A stretch of 64,000 bases of DNA, from contig JAMAHW010000070.1 of assembly GCA_023627715.1 (NCBI GenBank), forward strand, positions 161,335 to 225,334, in the 5' to 3' direction. Positions within the stretch are counted from its first letter, which is position 1. Every line of letters begins with the position of its first letter. This stretch comes from Periconia sp. R9002. Taxonomy: Eukaryota > Ascomycota > Dothideomycetes > Pleosporales > Periconiaceae. The translations under genes and the position numbers were made by a program. Below, in pieces: positions 34,208 through 45,470 of the stretch. The notes under the pieces were generated by a model. That model worked only from the letters and a program-made list of their open reading frames with translations, had not been told where the DNA came from and did no database searches.

Positions 34208-34503
34208 GATGGTGTGGAAAAGTGGGTGAGTGATGAAGCGACAGAAGGAAAGTTGAGAGCGGCGAAGGGCGTAACTATAGAGATTGAAGTTTGGAGGAAA
34301 AATGCGGGAACTTTGAATGCAACTTTTAAACTGTGAAAAGAAAATGAAACATTTCGAGGCTGATTTGAGGTATTTGAGCATATTTGAGTGAGTACTAGAA
34401 TGGCGCTTAGCTGGCGGGCCCGTGCACGATTTACGCAGGACAAGAGCAAAACCATTAATGTACTCAGAGATGCATATTCGATAAACTGCGGATCAATATT
34501 GTC

Positions 34504-35434
34504 TTAGATGGAAGCCTTTAGTGCTTTGAAGACATCTGCGCGAGTGCCTACGAAACGCTCCTCGGCTGTCTTCCAGTTGATCACGTTCCAGATATTTTCC
34601 ACATACGCCGCTTTGCCATTCAGATACTAATAGCTAGTCAGTTTCACTTTATCTAAAGATCGTCTTGCGTTGAGTATAGCATAAGAATGGGAAAAGGATA
34701 ACGCTGAAGTAGAGAGGAAACAGTATGGTGGGAATTCACTCTTACCTGTAGATAGTACGCATGCTCCCACATATCGATTCCAATAATAGGTACTTCACCT
34801 TTTCCTACAATTGGATCTTGATCTTTGGTGGTGACAATTGCTAGCCTTCGCTCCTTGCCGGTTTCAACCTTTACAAGCCATCCCCACCCGCTGCCTTGAA
34901 TTCCCAACAAAGCTGCTTTGAATGCCTCGCGGAATGCTGCCTCATCGCCCCATGTCGCCTTGATCTGTGACACAAGCGACGGCGCTGCGGATGACTTGGT
35001 CTCGGCACCGGCAGGCGCGAGGTTTTGCCAGAAAAGGGAGTGGTTGATGTGTCCACCTGCGTTGAATTTGATGGCGGCCTGAAGTGAAACCTGGGTAGGG
35101 ATGTCGGAGGTGCGCACTGCTTCGGCTTGTGTTTTCAAGGCAGCATTGAGGTTGGAAATATATGTTGCGTGGTGCTTAGAATGGTGAAGCTCCATGATCT
35201 GAGCCGATATGTGTGGCTCTAGTGCCTGGGGGGCTGGTTAATACGAGCACGAGGATCATGGAAATGGGAGATGGAATTGGAATGACTAACATTGTAGGAA
35301 TAAGGGAGTGCCGGGAGTTTGTGTACTGGGGCAGACATTGCTTCGTATTGAAAGGGTTGCTGATCGGGTTGGGCTGTTGACAGGATGAAGAGGAGGGGAG
35401 ACAGAGCAATGGAGAGCTTAATCATGTTCCGCAT
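34504..35434 (-). CDS. Mn/Fe-type superoxide dismutase with signal peptide
   Basis: The model has exons 35291-35434, 34746-35225 and 34504-34626 (248 aa). It converts superoxide to hydrogen peroxide and oxygen. The four metal ligands are present: His62 (MELHHSKHH), His110 (GGHINHSLFW), and Asp199 and His203 (GIDMWEHAYYLQY). The GGH.NH.LFW context and the DQDP segment favour manganese. The N-terminus is a hydrophobic signal peptide (MIKLSIALSPLLFILSTA) rather than the Arg-rich mitochondrial presequence usual for fungal Mn-SOD, so an extracellular or wall location is likely. The mature part begins near HKLPALPYSYN, the normal SOD start. It is in tandem with the SOD-like gene and both face the same way. 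Confidence 0.9.
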
Positions 35435-35910
35435 CTTGAATTGGGGGTTTTGAAGTGATAGCCAGCAAGGTGCTCGGTATTTTTTGGAGGCTGGATCGGG
35501 TTAAGAAACTAGCTCAATTTGGCTCGAATGAGTATTTGCCTTTAGAGGTGGTGATTGACGTATCCACTAAAGAGGCAGACGTAAAGCCTTCGCCACTATG
35601 GTAGGTATTTGATGGAAAAAGAGACGGGAAAAGACTACGATCGAAAACACAGCTGTTTTCACAGATATAACAGGTTAGTTGGAATTGGTAGTGGTAACAT
35701 TCAATGTTACATGTATGATGTGTGAAGACACGATCTGCAATATCAATTGTCAGCTACAGAGTACGCTAATCCCAAAGGAATTGTTCCGTCCTTACATTAT
35801 GTAACATGGTTTGGCAAGATCACGTGATATGCAATCCTATCAATGTTTAACGTTCAACAAATTGCAGCAAACCAAGTAACAAATGCCACGTAATTCAGAT
35901 ATGACGTGCC

Positions 35911-36315
35911 TCAGCGAAATGAACGGGAATGCAATATCTCCGCCACCGACTTGTAACCCCCCGACCAACAGTTATCAATGATCGCACCGAAATACAGGCC
36001 GCTAGTTGACGGAAACATTCCCTGCCTAAAGAGATGCTCAACTTGATCGTCTTCGATATCATCGTAAGGTCTTTTTCCGATGCTAATCTCATAGATCAGA
36101 CTCCCCATGGCGAAGATTTCCCAGTCAATTGATATATCAACTGGTTCTGTGGTTGCCATTCTTCAAGTACGGAAATAAAAGGCCGGCGTCTGTGATTTGT
36201 AGGCATGGCAGAATGCCTTTATGCTCGCCAAGACGCATGTATATCTCTTTCTCTTCGATCTAGAAGCTCGACTGATTCTTTCTCCAAATCCCGATACTCT
36301 GCAGTAACTGCATCG
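35911..36315 (-). pseudogene. Protein kinase relic with the catalytic core deleted
   Basis: Three pieces of one kinase-like protein lie in order on the minus strand. The first (about 36240-36315) reads YRDLEKESVELLDRRE. The second is in another frame (about 36150-36245) and reads IYMRLGEHKGILPCLQITDA and then FPYLKNGN, the end of a kinase N-lobe. The third (35911-36159) reads EPVDISIDWEIFAMGSLIYE and continues with YDDIEDDQVEHLFRQGMFPS, the end of the C-lobe. The whole middle, with the HRD and DFG motifs, is missing, and the frame changes at least once. The family is the expanded fungal kinase group often found next to host-interaction genes. The third piece alone could still be transcribed as an 82-aa protein. 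Confidence 0.75.
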
Positions 36316-36878
36316 TCGCATCCGTCAAGATGGAAAGCCAAAGGGGCTTTGAGTACCTAGATGGAAGCTACCGTCTATGTATCTATATACACTGCTAACC
36401 ATGACGGGATTAGCGGCCGAAGTGGGGTAGTTTACCCGCTGTAACGGTTTCGACGAGAACCAGCAATCAATTCGTCAGCTTATGTACCATCCGATAATGA
36501 ATCTGCACAAGAAACTTAGTTATCATGACAAGCTCAAGCAATAGGGATCTTCTCTTGAACATTTGAAGATTTGGAAACGTACTTGTCTCTCCACATCAAT
36601 TCATGTGCGTGTATTTATGTTGCGCTTCCTTCAGGATTGTGCCAGAGAGGGTATAGCAGGCCTGTGCTTTCCAGCCCTAGTCTATTTCGCTTGTTAGACC
36701 AATTATTCACGGTCCCAATGACGCCATATCCAAGCTTCTTCACATCAAAGCCTTTTCTCATCCACCTTCTTGACCGGGACGAACCAACAAAACTCTGACC
36801 GATTATAAGCTTCGCCATGCTTTTCTCTTCTTCAGCCATCCTCTTGGGCCGTTGCTTGCCTCCTACACCAGAAGCATC
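36316..36878. other. Divergent spacer before the permease
   Basis: Holds the permease promoter and upstream sequence of the kinase relic. No gene is seen. Confidence 0.4.
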
Positions 36879-38459
36879 ATGTCCGCTGCACGCGATGCCG
36901 AGAAGGCATACGATGGCTCTCCGCATGCCTTGGAACACACCCACTCCACCTTTGTCAATGAAGATCGCCTCCGCCGCTCCCTTTCCGCCCGACAAGTTCA
37001 GATGATTGCTATCGGCGGGACCATTGGCACAGGTCTTTTTCTCGGCACTGGGAAGGCTTTGGCGACGGGTGGTCCTGCATCTCTCCTCATCTGCTATGCT
37101 ATCGTCGGTGGAATCGTCTTTTTCACCATGCTTGCCCTCGGCGAGATGGCCGCTTTTGTTCCCGTCGCCGGTTCCTTTTGCACCTTTGCCGGCCGCTACG
37201 TTGACGAGTCGCTGGGATTCGCCATGACGTGGAATTACTGGTTTAACGATGTCGTGTCCACCGCCGCTGATCTTGTCGCCCTGCAGCTGCTCGTGCAGTA
37301 TTGGACCGATACGTTTCCGTGGTACGCTTTGGGCATTATCGTTTGGGTGCTAATCGTACTGGCCAACATTATCAACGTCAAAGCCTACGGCGAGCTGGAA
37401 TACTGGCTTTCTCTGCTCAAGGTCGTGACCATCATCATATTCATCATCTTGAGCATCGCTGTTAATGCGGGAGGAAACAGAGGATATGGATACATTGGAG
37501 GGAAGTTCTGGACGGTTGGCGATGCACCCTTTGTCAAGGGAATCGGAGGGTTTGCTTCTGTCTTCGTAACAGCGTCATTTGCCTATGGTGGAACCGAAAG
37601 CATTGCCATCACGGCGGGCGAGACTCGTGACCCTGCCCGCACTCTTCCGCGAGTCGTAAAGAACGTCTTCTGGCGAATCCTGCTCTTCTACATTCTTTCG
37701 GCGCTGTTGATCGGTTTGAACATTCCCTACAACTACCCGGGCCTCAGCACCAAGTCCAGCCGCACGTCGCCCTTCACGATCGCGTTCCAAATGGCAGGTT
37801 CCAAAGCTGCTGGTTCCTTTGTCAATGCCGTCGTGCTTACCAGTGTCATATCCGCCGGAAATCATGCGCTCTACGCCGGCTCCCGCCTCCTTTTCACTCT
37901 CGGAGCCAACGGACATGCGCCCAAAGTTTTCACCAAGCTCACCCGCTACCAGGTTCCTTGGGTGTCTGTCCTAACCACCAGCGTCCTTTCTATTGTCTTC
38001 TTTTCGCTATCTTTTGCGGGTTCAGGAGAGGTCTGGACGTGGCTGCAAAACATAGTGGGAGTTTCGAATCAACTGAGCTGGATCAGCATCGGCATCGCGT
38101 CGCTGCGGTTCAGAGCCGGCCTCAAAGCCCAGGGAAAGGAGCATCTGCTTCCTTTTAAAAACTGGACGTATCCTTATGGACCCATCATCTGCGTGGTTTT
38201 GAACACGTTTATTGTCCTCGTTCAAGGGTGGTCGGCTTTCAGTCCTACGTTCGCTTCCGTGGATTTTGTGAGCTACTATTTGGAGATTCCCATCTTCATT
38301 GTCATGATGATTCTCTGGAAACTGATTAAACGGACCAAGTTCCAGAGAGCGAGTGAAATGGACTTGGAGACGGATGTGTACACGAAGGACCAGATGGAGC
38401 CTGAAGAGAAGGGATGGAAGGCCAAGGGGAAGAAGATCGGCACGTGGTTCTGCTTTTAA
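36879..38459 (+). CDS. Amino-acid permease (YAT/AAP family)
   Basis: This intronless 526-aa transporter has about twelve membrane segments. It carries the amino-acid permease signature near the first helix (AIGGTIGTGLFLGTGKAL), the GEMAAFVPVAGSFCTFAGRY segment after helix 2, and YGGTESIAITAGETRDPART in the conserved cytosolic loop. The N-terminal tail is polar and acidic; the tail ends in WFCF, similar to the aromatic-Cys ends of yeast permeases that are palmitoylated. It probably imports amino acids, perhaps basic ones, across the plasma membrane; specificity cannot be read from the sequence. The ATG at 36879 was chosen because the open frame further upstream lacks an ATG. Confidence 0.93.
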   Translation: MSAARDAEKAYDGSPHALEHTHSTFVNEDRLRRSLSARQVQMIAIGGTIGTGLFLGTGKALATGGPASLLICYAIVGGIVFFTMLALGEMAAFVPVAGSFCTFAGRYVDESLGFAMTWNYWFNDVVSTAADLVALQLLVQYWTDTFPWYALGIIVWVLIVLANIINVKAYGELEYWLSLLKVVTIIIFIILSIAVNAGGNRGYGYIGGKFWTVGDAPFVKGIGGFASVFVTASFAYGGTESIAITAGETRDPARTLPRVVKNVFWRILLFYILSALLIGLNIPYNYPGLSTKSSRTSPFTIAFQMAGSKAAGSFVNAVVLTSVISAGNHALYAGSRLLFTLGANGHAPKVFTKLTRYQVPWVSVLTTSVLSIVFFSLSFAGSGEVWTWLQNIVGVSNQLSWISIGIASLRFRAGLKAQGKEHLLPFKNWTYPYGPIICVVLNTFIVLVQGWSAFSPTFASVDFVSYYLEIPIFIVMMILWKLIKRTKFQRASEMDLETDVYTKDQMEPEEKGWKAKGKKIGTWFCF

Positions 38460-39244
38460 GAGAGCAGAATTTTGATCTTGTCAACATATTTTTCACATGT
38501 AGAATTTCACTGTCTATCTAATCCATCGCAGTCTGCATCATTTCATTAACAGATCTCAAAAATGTATATTTGTTGGCAATACATCTTCCACGAGAGAAAT
38601 TATGTGGATAGACAACTCCACAATCCACATACATAGGCTTGCGGGGGAAACATCTCAGCCACAATGTCAAAGGAAATTGCAAGCGCTCGCCTATCTTGCT
38701 TATGTTTCAGCTTTATAAGATAACTTTTAAACTTACAAATCATTCCTGTAAAATACAAGGTAAGTCATCCCGCTATGCCACAGTATATTCCTCTTTTGCT
38801 AAGGCCATTTTGGACTGTTCTGCGACGGATTGATTTTGTGGTTCTTATTGGTCGAAGACACTGTATACGCATAAAAAACATGCAAGTTTGTATCAAATCA
38901 CAATTAGCCATAGGCTCTTACTCCGCTACGCCGCTACGCCGCTTTGTATTTGTTGCTTAGAACATATGCAACTATAGGTGCCCTAATGGTTTACCCCTCT
39001 GTACGCCTCAGTCATGACGCCAACGACGCCTGTAGCTCGCTTAGTGTGTTGATGATTAGGGCGGACAGTCGGGTCAACTCCCCTCCATAAACCCCGATTA
39101 GGAACTAGATACATAAATTCACTTCAGGCAAAAATGGTCTTTGGAAACCGTATATAAAGACCACGAGAGAACACTTCAAACACCAGAATAAGATCCATTT
39201 CATTCAACGCTCAATACTCCTAATCACTAAAAAGATTGATCACA
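38460..39244. other. Spacer with the NmrA-gene promoter
   Basis: Permease 3' region, a short GCTACGCC repeat near 38925-38941, and the TATA box of the next gene. No gene is seen. Confidence 0.5.
39151..39157 (+). promoter_or_regulatory. TATA box of the NmrA-like gene
   Basis: TATATAAA about 90 bp upstream of the ATG at 39245. Confidence 0.6.
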
Positions 39245-40159
39245 ATGTCCCCTTCCCCCATTCTCGTCTTCGGCGCAGCAGGTTGGATAGGCCGCTACAC
39301 AGCACAGTCGGCCGCCTCCAAGGGCGCAAAAGTTTACCTGGCAATGCGTGACACCAACAAACCCATCCCAGGCCTCTCCTCCGCCACCGAAGAACAAGCC
39401 GGCCTCCAGCGCATCCAATCCGACCTCACCGACCCATCATCCCTAACCTCAGCCGTGCAAACCTCGGGCGCGAAAACCGCCTTCGTCTACGCCATCTCGT
39501 CCAGCTCGGACCGTATGGCAACCGCCTTTTCCACCCTCAAGAGCGCCGGGATTACGTACGTCGTGTTCTTGTCAGCTTACGCCGTGCTTCCCTCAGCCGA
39601 GGAAGCAACGAAGCTCGACATGCTTCCCCGCATGCACGCCGAAATGGAGCTCTCGCTCCGCGCGAGCGGGATCCCGTACGTGGCCATTCGCCCGGCGTAC
39701 TTTGCCTCGAATCTCTTGTTCATGCGCGGGTACAAGGACGGTAAGATCCGCGCGTTCGGCGTCGACGCTATCCACGATTTCATTGCGCCTGAAGATATCG
39801 GCGCTGCGGCTGGGACGTTACTGGCTTCTCCCCCTGCCACGTACGACGATAACGCGGTGTACCTTTGCGGGCCGCAGTTGGTATCGGTCAGGGATGCGGT
39901 TGCGGTCGTGGGGGATGTGCTTGGGAAGGAGATTGTGGTCGAGGAGACTGGCGAGGAAGCGTTTTTGGCGAATGAGGGCAAGTTTATGGGGGGTATGGCC
40001 GAGAGTATGCTTAGGATCACTCGGCTTTGTACGGCGCCAGATGAATTTCACCCAGAGAAGTTTTGGAAAGAGGCGGTGGCGAATTTGAAGAAGTTAGCGG
40101 GGAGGGAGTTAATGAGCTTGAGGGAGTGGGTTGAGGCGCATAAGGAGGAGTTTAATTAG
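39245..40159 (+). CDS. NmrA-like NAD(P)-binding protein
   Basis: This 304-aa intronless protein is an atypical short-chain dehydrogenase of the NmrA/HSCARG group. The Rossmann motif is at the N-terminus (ILVFGAAGWIGRYTAQSAAS), with VYLAMRD after strand 2. The usual SDR YxxxK pair is not evident. A substrate-side segment contains ASGIPYVAIRPAYFASNLLF and DFIAPEDIGAAAGTLL, typical of NmrA-like proteins. Some family members sense the NADP/NADPH ratio or regulate nitrogen metabolism; others are NAD(P)H-dependent reductases. Nothing here decides between them. The start is the ATG at 39245, three codons after the first in-frame start-like codon. Confidence 0.88.
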   Translation: MSPSPILVFGAAGWIGRYTAQSAASKGAKVYLAMRDTNKPIPGLSSATEEQAGLQRIQSDLTDPSSLTSAVQTSGAKTAFVYAISSSSDRMATAFSTLKSAGITYVVFLSAYAVLPSAEEATKLDMLPRMHAEMELSLRASGIPYVAIRPAYFASNLLFMRGYKDGKIRAFGVDAIHDFIAPEDIGAAAGTLLASPPATYDDNAVYLCGPQLVSVRDAVAVVGDVLGKEIVVEETGEEAFLANEGKFMGGMAESMLRITRLCTAPDEFHPEKFWKEAVANLKKLAGRELMSLREWVEAHKEEFN

Positions 40160-41133
40160 CGTGTAGGTGCCATTGTTTCATTCTCAATTTTTGATCTGTG
40201 TAAAACAGTCACTCGTTAAAATGAGGCTGTAGAGTGAGAGAGAAAGAGTGAGATCAATCACATTCTAATATAGCAAGCTCTCTCATAAAACAATGACATC
40301 AATGTTCTCTCAATCAAGCCATCTGTCTTTTTGTACATTACTGTAAGGCTCCCAGAGTGCATAAAGAGTCATTATCACACACTATCTAAGTGTATCCTAT
40401 ATCAGGTACACTTTACCATCAATTCCCATGTGCAATTTCGACAGTCCCCAAGAGTGTTTGTTCGACGAATCACTTGTATTCGATCCCCTTAGATTAATAT
40501 TGAGGATTATCTCCGAGGACTGCCAGTTACTGTCTTGCACTTGATCGCACTCAGCATACTGACTTTGGTTATTAATCATTGCTTTCTTTGAATGTTTCTT
40601 CGCGTGCAATAACCCCACATATTCGACTCCATATATACGGATCTTTGAATCCAATATGGTTTCGGGAAACTCAGGAGAAGATATCGCACAATTGTGCTGC
40701 TGATGTAAAATTGACATTGAACTTAAACAATCTCGTCCCCCGCTCTTACAACCACTATACATGAAACCATGCATATCGCTCCACACCAACAATACCCCTA
40801 GACAGTTTCAATGAACCACAGCGAAAGCCAGTTTGTACGATCCGAAGATGGCGCAGGTGGGAACCACGTGTCCAACGTTCAAGTGTAATCCCTAGGCATC
40901 TCCATCGTATCTGGAACAGAGAGGCTCGCGGTTTTTGTTTACCATCATTCATAATACTTTATAATCAAGTTACATTTGAGAGCTGATACTCTCTGTAGTT
41001 CACGTAGCAATAAGATTCTACAAGAATGCCTCCCTAATGTTTCTCAGATATGCAAAGCGTACCAGGAACAGAAACCCGTATTCATGAGCATGAATTATTG
41101 TCCTCACCCGCTATCCCACATGTCCTATCTGCA
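40160..41133. other. Convergent spacer, no supported gene
   Basis: AT-rich sequence. A minus-strand frame at 40397-40792 stays open for 131 codons but has no recognised family, start context or splice partner. Confidence 0.4.
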
Positions 41134-42666
41134 TTACAAGTCCTTAGCAACCGCCTCCAGTGCCTCCTTGAAGATATCACAGGCCTGGTTCATCTCGTCC
41201 TCACTAATCGTCAGCGGAGGAATGAACCTCAACACGTCAAAGACAGAGGTGCTGAGAAGCAACATATTCCTCTTGACGCACTCGCTCACAATTTTGGGTG
41301 CGATCTGAGGCTGCTGCTTCGCGTTCCACGAAGCCGTGTTTGAGGAGTCGCGCTGAGTTTCGGGGTTGGCAAACTGCACGCCCACCATCAATCCGCTACC
41401 CCGTATGTCCTCGATCAGGTTCCCTGCTTTTGTTCCAGATGATTTTAGCGCCTTGAGGAAGGAGAAGAGCTGCTCTGAACGCGCAGCCACGTTTTCTAGA
41501 ATCTTTTCTTCGCGGAAAACCTCAATGACGGCTTTAGCGGCCGCGCACGACACCGCATTACCCGCATACGTCCCACCCATTGAACCGGGTTTCTGGAGAT
41601 CCATAAGTTCTTTACTGCTCGCTATGCCGCTGAGCGGAAAGCCATTTGCAATTCCTTTCGCGAAGACAAGTATGTCAGGGCGCACCCCAGACTCTTCGAT
41701 GAAAAACATACGTCCCGTGCGGCCCATACCGGATTGAACTTCATCGACGATTAGGAGGATGTTGTTCTCGTCGCAAATCTCTCGGAGGCCGCGTAAATAA
41801 GAAGGCGGAGCAGGTACGTAACCCCCTTCACCTAATACAGGCTCGAGAATTATCGCCGCAGTATCTGACGGGGATGTCTGCTGTTGTAGGGTGAGTTTAA
41901 GTTGAAGCAGAGCGTAATTTACTAGCTCCTCCGTAGGCGTTTCGGGGGTTGCACCACCAATTTGACTGTAATAAGGGAACGCAGTAGCAAACACACCGCC
42001 CATCAAAGGCCCGTGGCCTTCTCCATAGATGGTCTTTGATCGTGTCATGGATGCTGTCGCATTGGTGCGGCCGTGATACGATCCTTGCATGACGATGATA
42101 TTGGGCTTCTTTGTGGCGGCACGTGCTAGTTTGACTGCCGCCTCAACGGCTTCGGCCCCAGAGTTCCAGAGAAAGACAGTATCTAACGAACTGTGAGGAA
42201 GGATGGGAATCAGTTCCTTCAAGAGGGCTATCTGGGCAGAACTAAAACCGATGTTTATTTGGGAATGAGTCATCTTCAAGCATTGCGCTGCGGCGGCCTG
42301 GCTGACCTTGGGATGGCAATGACCTAGATTTGTGACGCCGATTCCAGACGTTAAGTCAAGCAGCTTGATTCCTGGATTGTGGGTACGAGGTTAGTTGCAT
42401 GCGAAAGTGGCGTGCCGAGGATAGGCGAATGTGCACCAGGGATATAACACACCTTTGTCGGTTGTGATGAATGAACCCTTTCCATCCTCAAAAACATGTT
42501 TAGTTAGACGACCAATCCCCCGGGCGATGTGGGCTTCACCAAAGGCAGCCGTGTCAAGGTCGGACGAAACCATTTGTGTCGAGGAGAAGGACCGTGAGCG
42601 TGGATGAGCCTTTGGGGTGGAGCGGAGAACAGTGCGTAAAGCGGAAGATGGGTTTCCTTGCAGCAT
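41134..42666 (-). CDS. Class III aminotransferase, GABA/omega-amino-acid type
   Basis: The model has exons 42453-42666 and 41134-42371 (483 aa). A PLP enzyme that moves amino groups from omega-amino acids such as 4-aminobutyrate. The N-terminus is Arg/Ser-rich (ALRTVLRSTPKAHPRSRSFS), consistent with mitochondrial import. Key motifs are LWNSGAEAVEAAVKLARAAT, MQGSYHGRTNATASMT, LIVDEVQSGMGRTGRMFF and the PLP-lysine segment PDILVFAKGIANGFPLSGIA. The sequence looks more like bacterial-type GABA aminotransferases than like yeast Uga1. Substrate is inferred from the family only. Confidence 0.88.
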
Positions 42667-43543
42667 GGTATTGACTTATATAGTGTGAGTCTTGATGATT
42701 TTGGTGTTTGTAGTGGAGCTTTAGTGTATGAATGTAGGTCACCAGGTGAGTCGTGACTTGAATCGCGCTAGGTAGCCTAACCAATTCACAAGTAGTTAGG
42801 TCATCCATGACCGATACGCAACTACACGCCATTGACGCGTCAGACGCCACGGTGTACGTCATACTTACAAATCTCTTGCTACAGTAAATGTGCGATATCA
42901 ATTGTTTAGGTAACTAGGTAACTATCGTAAACAATTGATCAATGATACCAGAGTGTCAACACGGGTTCAGCTAGCAGTGCCTAGGCTCATTTGACTATTA
43001 AACAGATTAGGATCAGCATCTTCAATATGAGGACAGCCACCCAACCTGTCTGAGTACCGTGAGAAGCGCGCCGAGTATACTAAAAAGCTACCTATACTCT
43101 AACATTATTGTCGGTGATGTATACCTACGGTGAATTGCACATAGCCAACTTTTAACGAGTGAAGACACTTTGTATGCTGATGAGCCGTATCTAATTAGAA
43201 TCACTCATAGTCCAGACTCAATACACACTGTTTTCGCGAGGGCGGATAGAAGGGTAAGAGAAGAGCCCAACTAAAGATAGCATGAGGTTACGTGAGAGAT
43301 CCGCCGTAAATATGCTTGCATCAGTGACAATAGTAAGATGCCAATTGAGTAATAGAGCTCTAAGCTGGAGTATATATAACAAACCTTGCGACCTCGTTGT
43401 TCTTCTCTCCTCCCTCAACCCTACACATCACATATACCCCCGACGTATTTTCCATATACTTTCTACAGCACACCTTGTCCCATATATTTGGTCTCCCCAC
43501 CACAGGTACTTAGGTATTCTATACTTTTTAATCTTTGTTTAGA
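42667..43543. other. Divergent spacer, no gene seen
   Basis: It includes a TATATATAA box at 43370-43378, about 165 bp upstream of the plus-strand gene at 43544, and a pyrimidine-rich leader at 43395-43440. Confidence 0.45.
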
Positions 43544-44670
43544 ATGGCGTACCGTCCCGTCGAAACAGGTCCAGTTCTTCTACCTGGTATGAGGAAAAAT
43601 GACTCGAAACGTTCCAGCACACTTCTAGAGCAACCTGAAGAGAACCGTCGGGTTAAATTCGCTGGCGATACTCGATTTTGGAAGCTATTTACCACTGGTG
43701 AGGTTGAGGGAACGAATGAAGCGGATCTTGATGACAACGCCTATGTGGAGATGATCTGCGCGATTACATATCTCATCCACGAAATCGGCGAAAACACCAT
43801 GCGAGCACTACTGAAGGATCCAGACGACTATGCGGTAATGAAAATAAAGTCGAAGTAAATACTCGCAAAGACGGCCCGTTGGCAAACATCAATACTGACG
43901 GAGCACATCCACTCCCTCGCTCGATTATTCCGCACTGATTACACGAATCAGCGTGTCGATGTTCTTGCCCTGACACCCATCGAGCGTAAAGATCGTATCA
44001 TGGCTATGTGGGACGAACGGGAATGCATCAATATGTACCGCCCATTATGCAAGTATATCGACTTCCCCGCTATTTTTGACACTCCGCCGGAATTCGAAGA
44101 TAAAATCCGCCCACTGCGAGACTACCTCAAGAATGCCTTCTACCTGGCCATAAACGACACCCTCATGATTCGCATACGCAAGACGGAACTAAACATGCGC
44201 AAACAATGGCATGCATCGCAAGAAGTTTTCGGAGAATGGCGATCAATGAGCACTCGACCCGAGATGCCGCCAACACCACGCCTTGAAAACGTACCTGTTG
44301 TCATGAACAGCACGAAGACGATGACTATGACTACGGCGTCACTTTCGAACACAATGCTGATTCCAACGATGAAGCGGCAGATCATGTTGGGGGTGAGGAC
44401 CGTCCCGACGGTTATGATGACGCGGCTAGGAGTCAGATAGCCCAGGATACGCGGCGTACGAATCCAATGGTCAACAAGAAAAAGAAGGTCAAAATTACCG
44501 CAAAGCCCACCGGAGTTGCGAAGAGTAAAAAGAAACAAAAAGTCGGCAAGTTATCAAAATTCGTACCGTCAGAGAGGAAGACGAGGAAAGCAGAGAAGGC
44601 GACGCAAGCAGCCTCGGAGGAAGAATGGAACGGATTTTCGGAGGAGGAGTGGAACGGATTTTCGGATTAG
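43544..44670 (+). pseudogene. Unrecognised lysine-rich protein gene, probably broken
   Basis: Three coding-like segments lie in order. The first starts at ATG 43544 and includes YVEMICAITYLIHEIGENTM, then meets an in-frame TAA at 43856. The second continues in the same frame (TEHIHSLARLFRTDYTNQ, then MWDERECINMYRPLCKY). The third, after about 44290, is in a different frame: an acidic stretch (EDDDYDYGVTFEHNADSNDE), then a Lys-rich nuclear-type tail ending in two copies of EEEWNGFS. The first stop could be removed by an intron (donor GTAATG at about 43836), but the later frame change has no plausible intron, since only about 20 bases could be removed. I do not recognise the family. It may be a recently inactivated gene, or the sequence may hold an error. 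Confidence 0.5.
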
Positions 44671-45470
44671 GTGGAAATGGAAGACCTAGGGAGAGATTCA
44701 ATAGGAATTTCACACAAATTCGTAGAATTGATATCCCAAAAGACTATCAATTGATAGAGCTTGGACCTCCCCCCCCCCCCTTCCCCCTTCACTGTGGAAC
44801 TCCAGGTACAGAGTCGTTTGTTATCGACACACCACGTAGTGTAGCGTATTAACACACTGATATTGTGCTATAATCACCCTAGTTATATTTAACTAACTTT
44901 GTATCCGCGATATAGGACTGCGTTTGTGTAGAGGACAAAAGCACCTAAAAGTGTTTTAGTTAGAACATAGCTCTTAGTATCGAGAAATGCAAGCAAATTG
45001 CCACAGGAGAGCAGCTCAAGCCCGCAAAGGTTCGTGCGTGCTATGGCAGTGTCAAAGTTCAATTCAGCATTAGAGGACACAGCTTGAGATTTGCTACCTT
45101 CATGTCTAAATCATGAAGAAGAACACAACTGCCCGTTCAAGCCAGAAAAGTCACAACGAATCATGTAGGGAATTTTCTGTTTTTTAAGTATCTATATACA
45201 ATCACAGCTGTTCTACAGCTCCCCCTGTCTCAAGCTGTTTTCGCAACTCGTCATGTGATTTTTTTATGGATTTAACCTTGCACGAATTCCGTGCCTTCCT
45301 CAACTACCTCCCCAACCACGTCGTGCCTTCCTCATCGGAATGGCAGCCTAATCCAACTCATCATTACCTCGTAGTTAGCCCAACCACTTGAGATTGCTGC
45401 ATCTTATAAACATACTCTTTTCTTAACACTATATTTTAAATATTTATCCAAGAAACTGACATCACCAATC
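44671..45470. other. AT-rich spacer
   Basis: Contains a run of ten C near 44767-44780. No gene is seen on either strand. Confidence 0.45.

Noticed and set aside
40397..40792. 131-codon minus-strand frame
   Set aside because: A faint resemblance to a small lectin-like pattern was considered, but the cysteines and glycines do not line up. No start context or introns support it.
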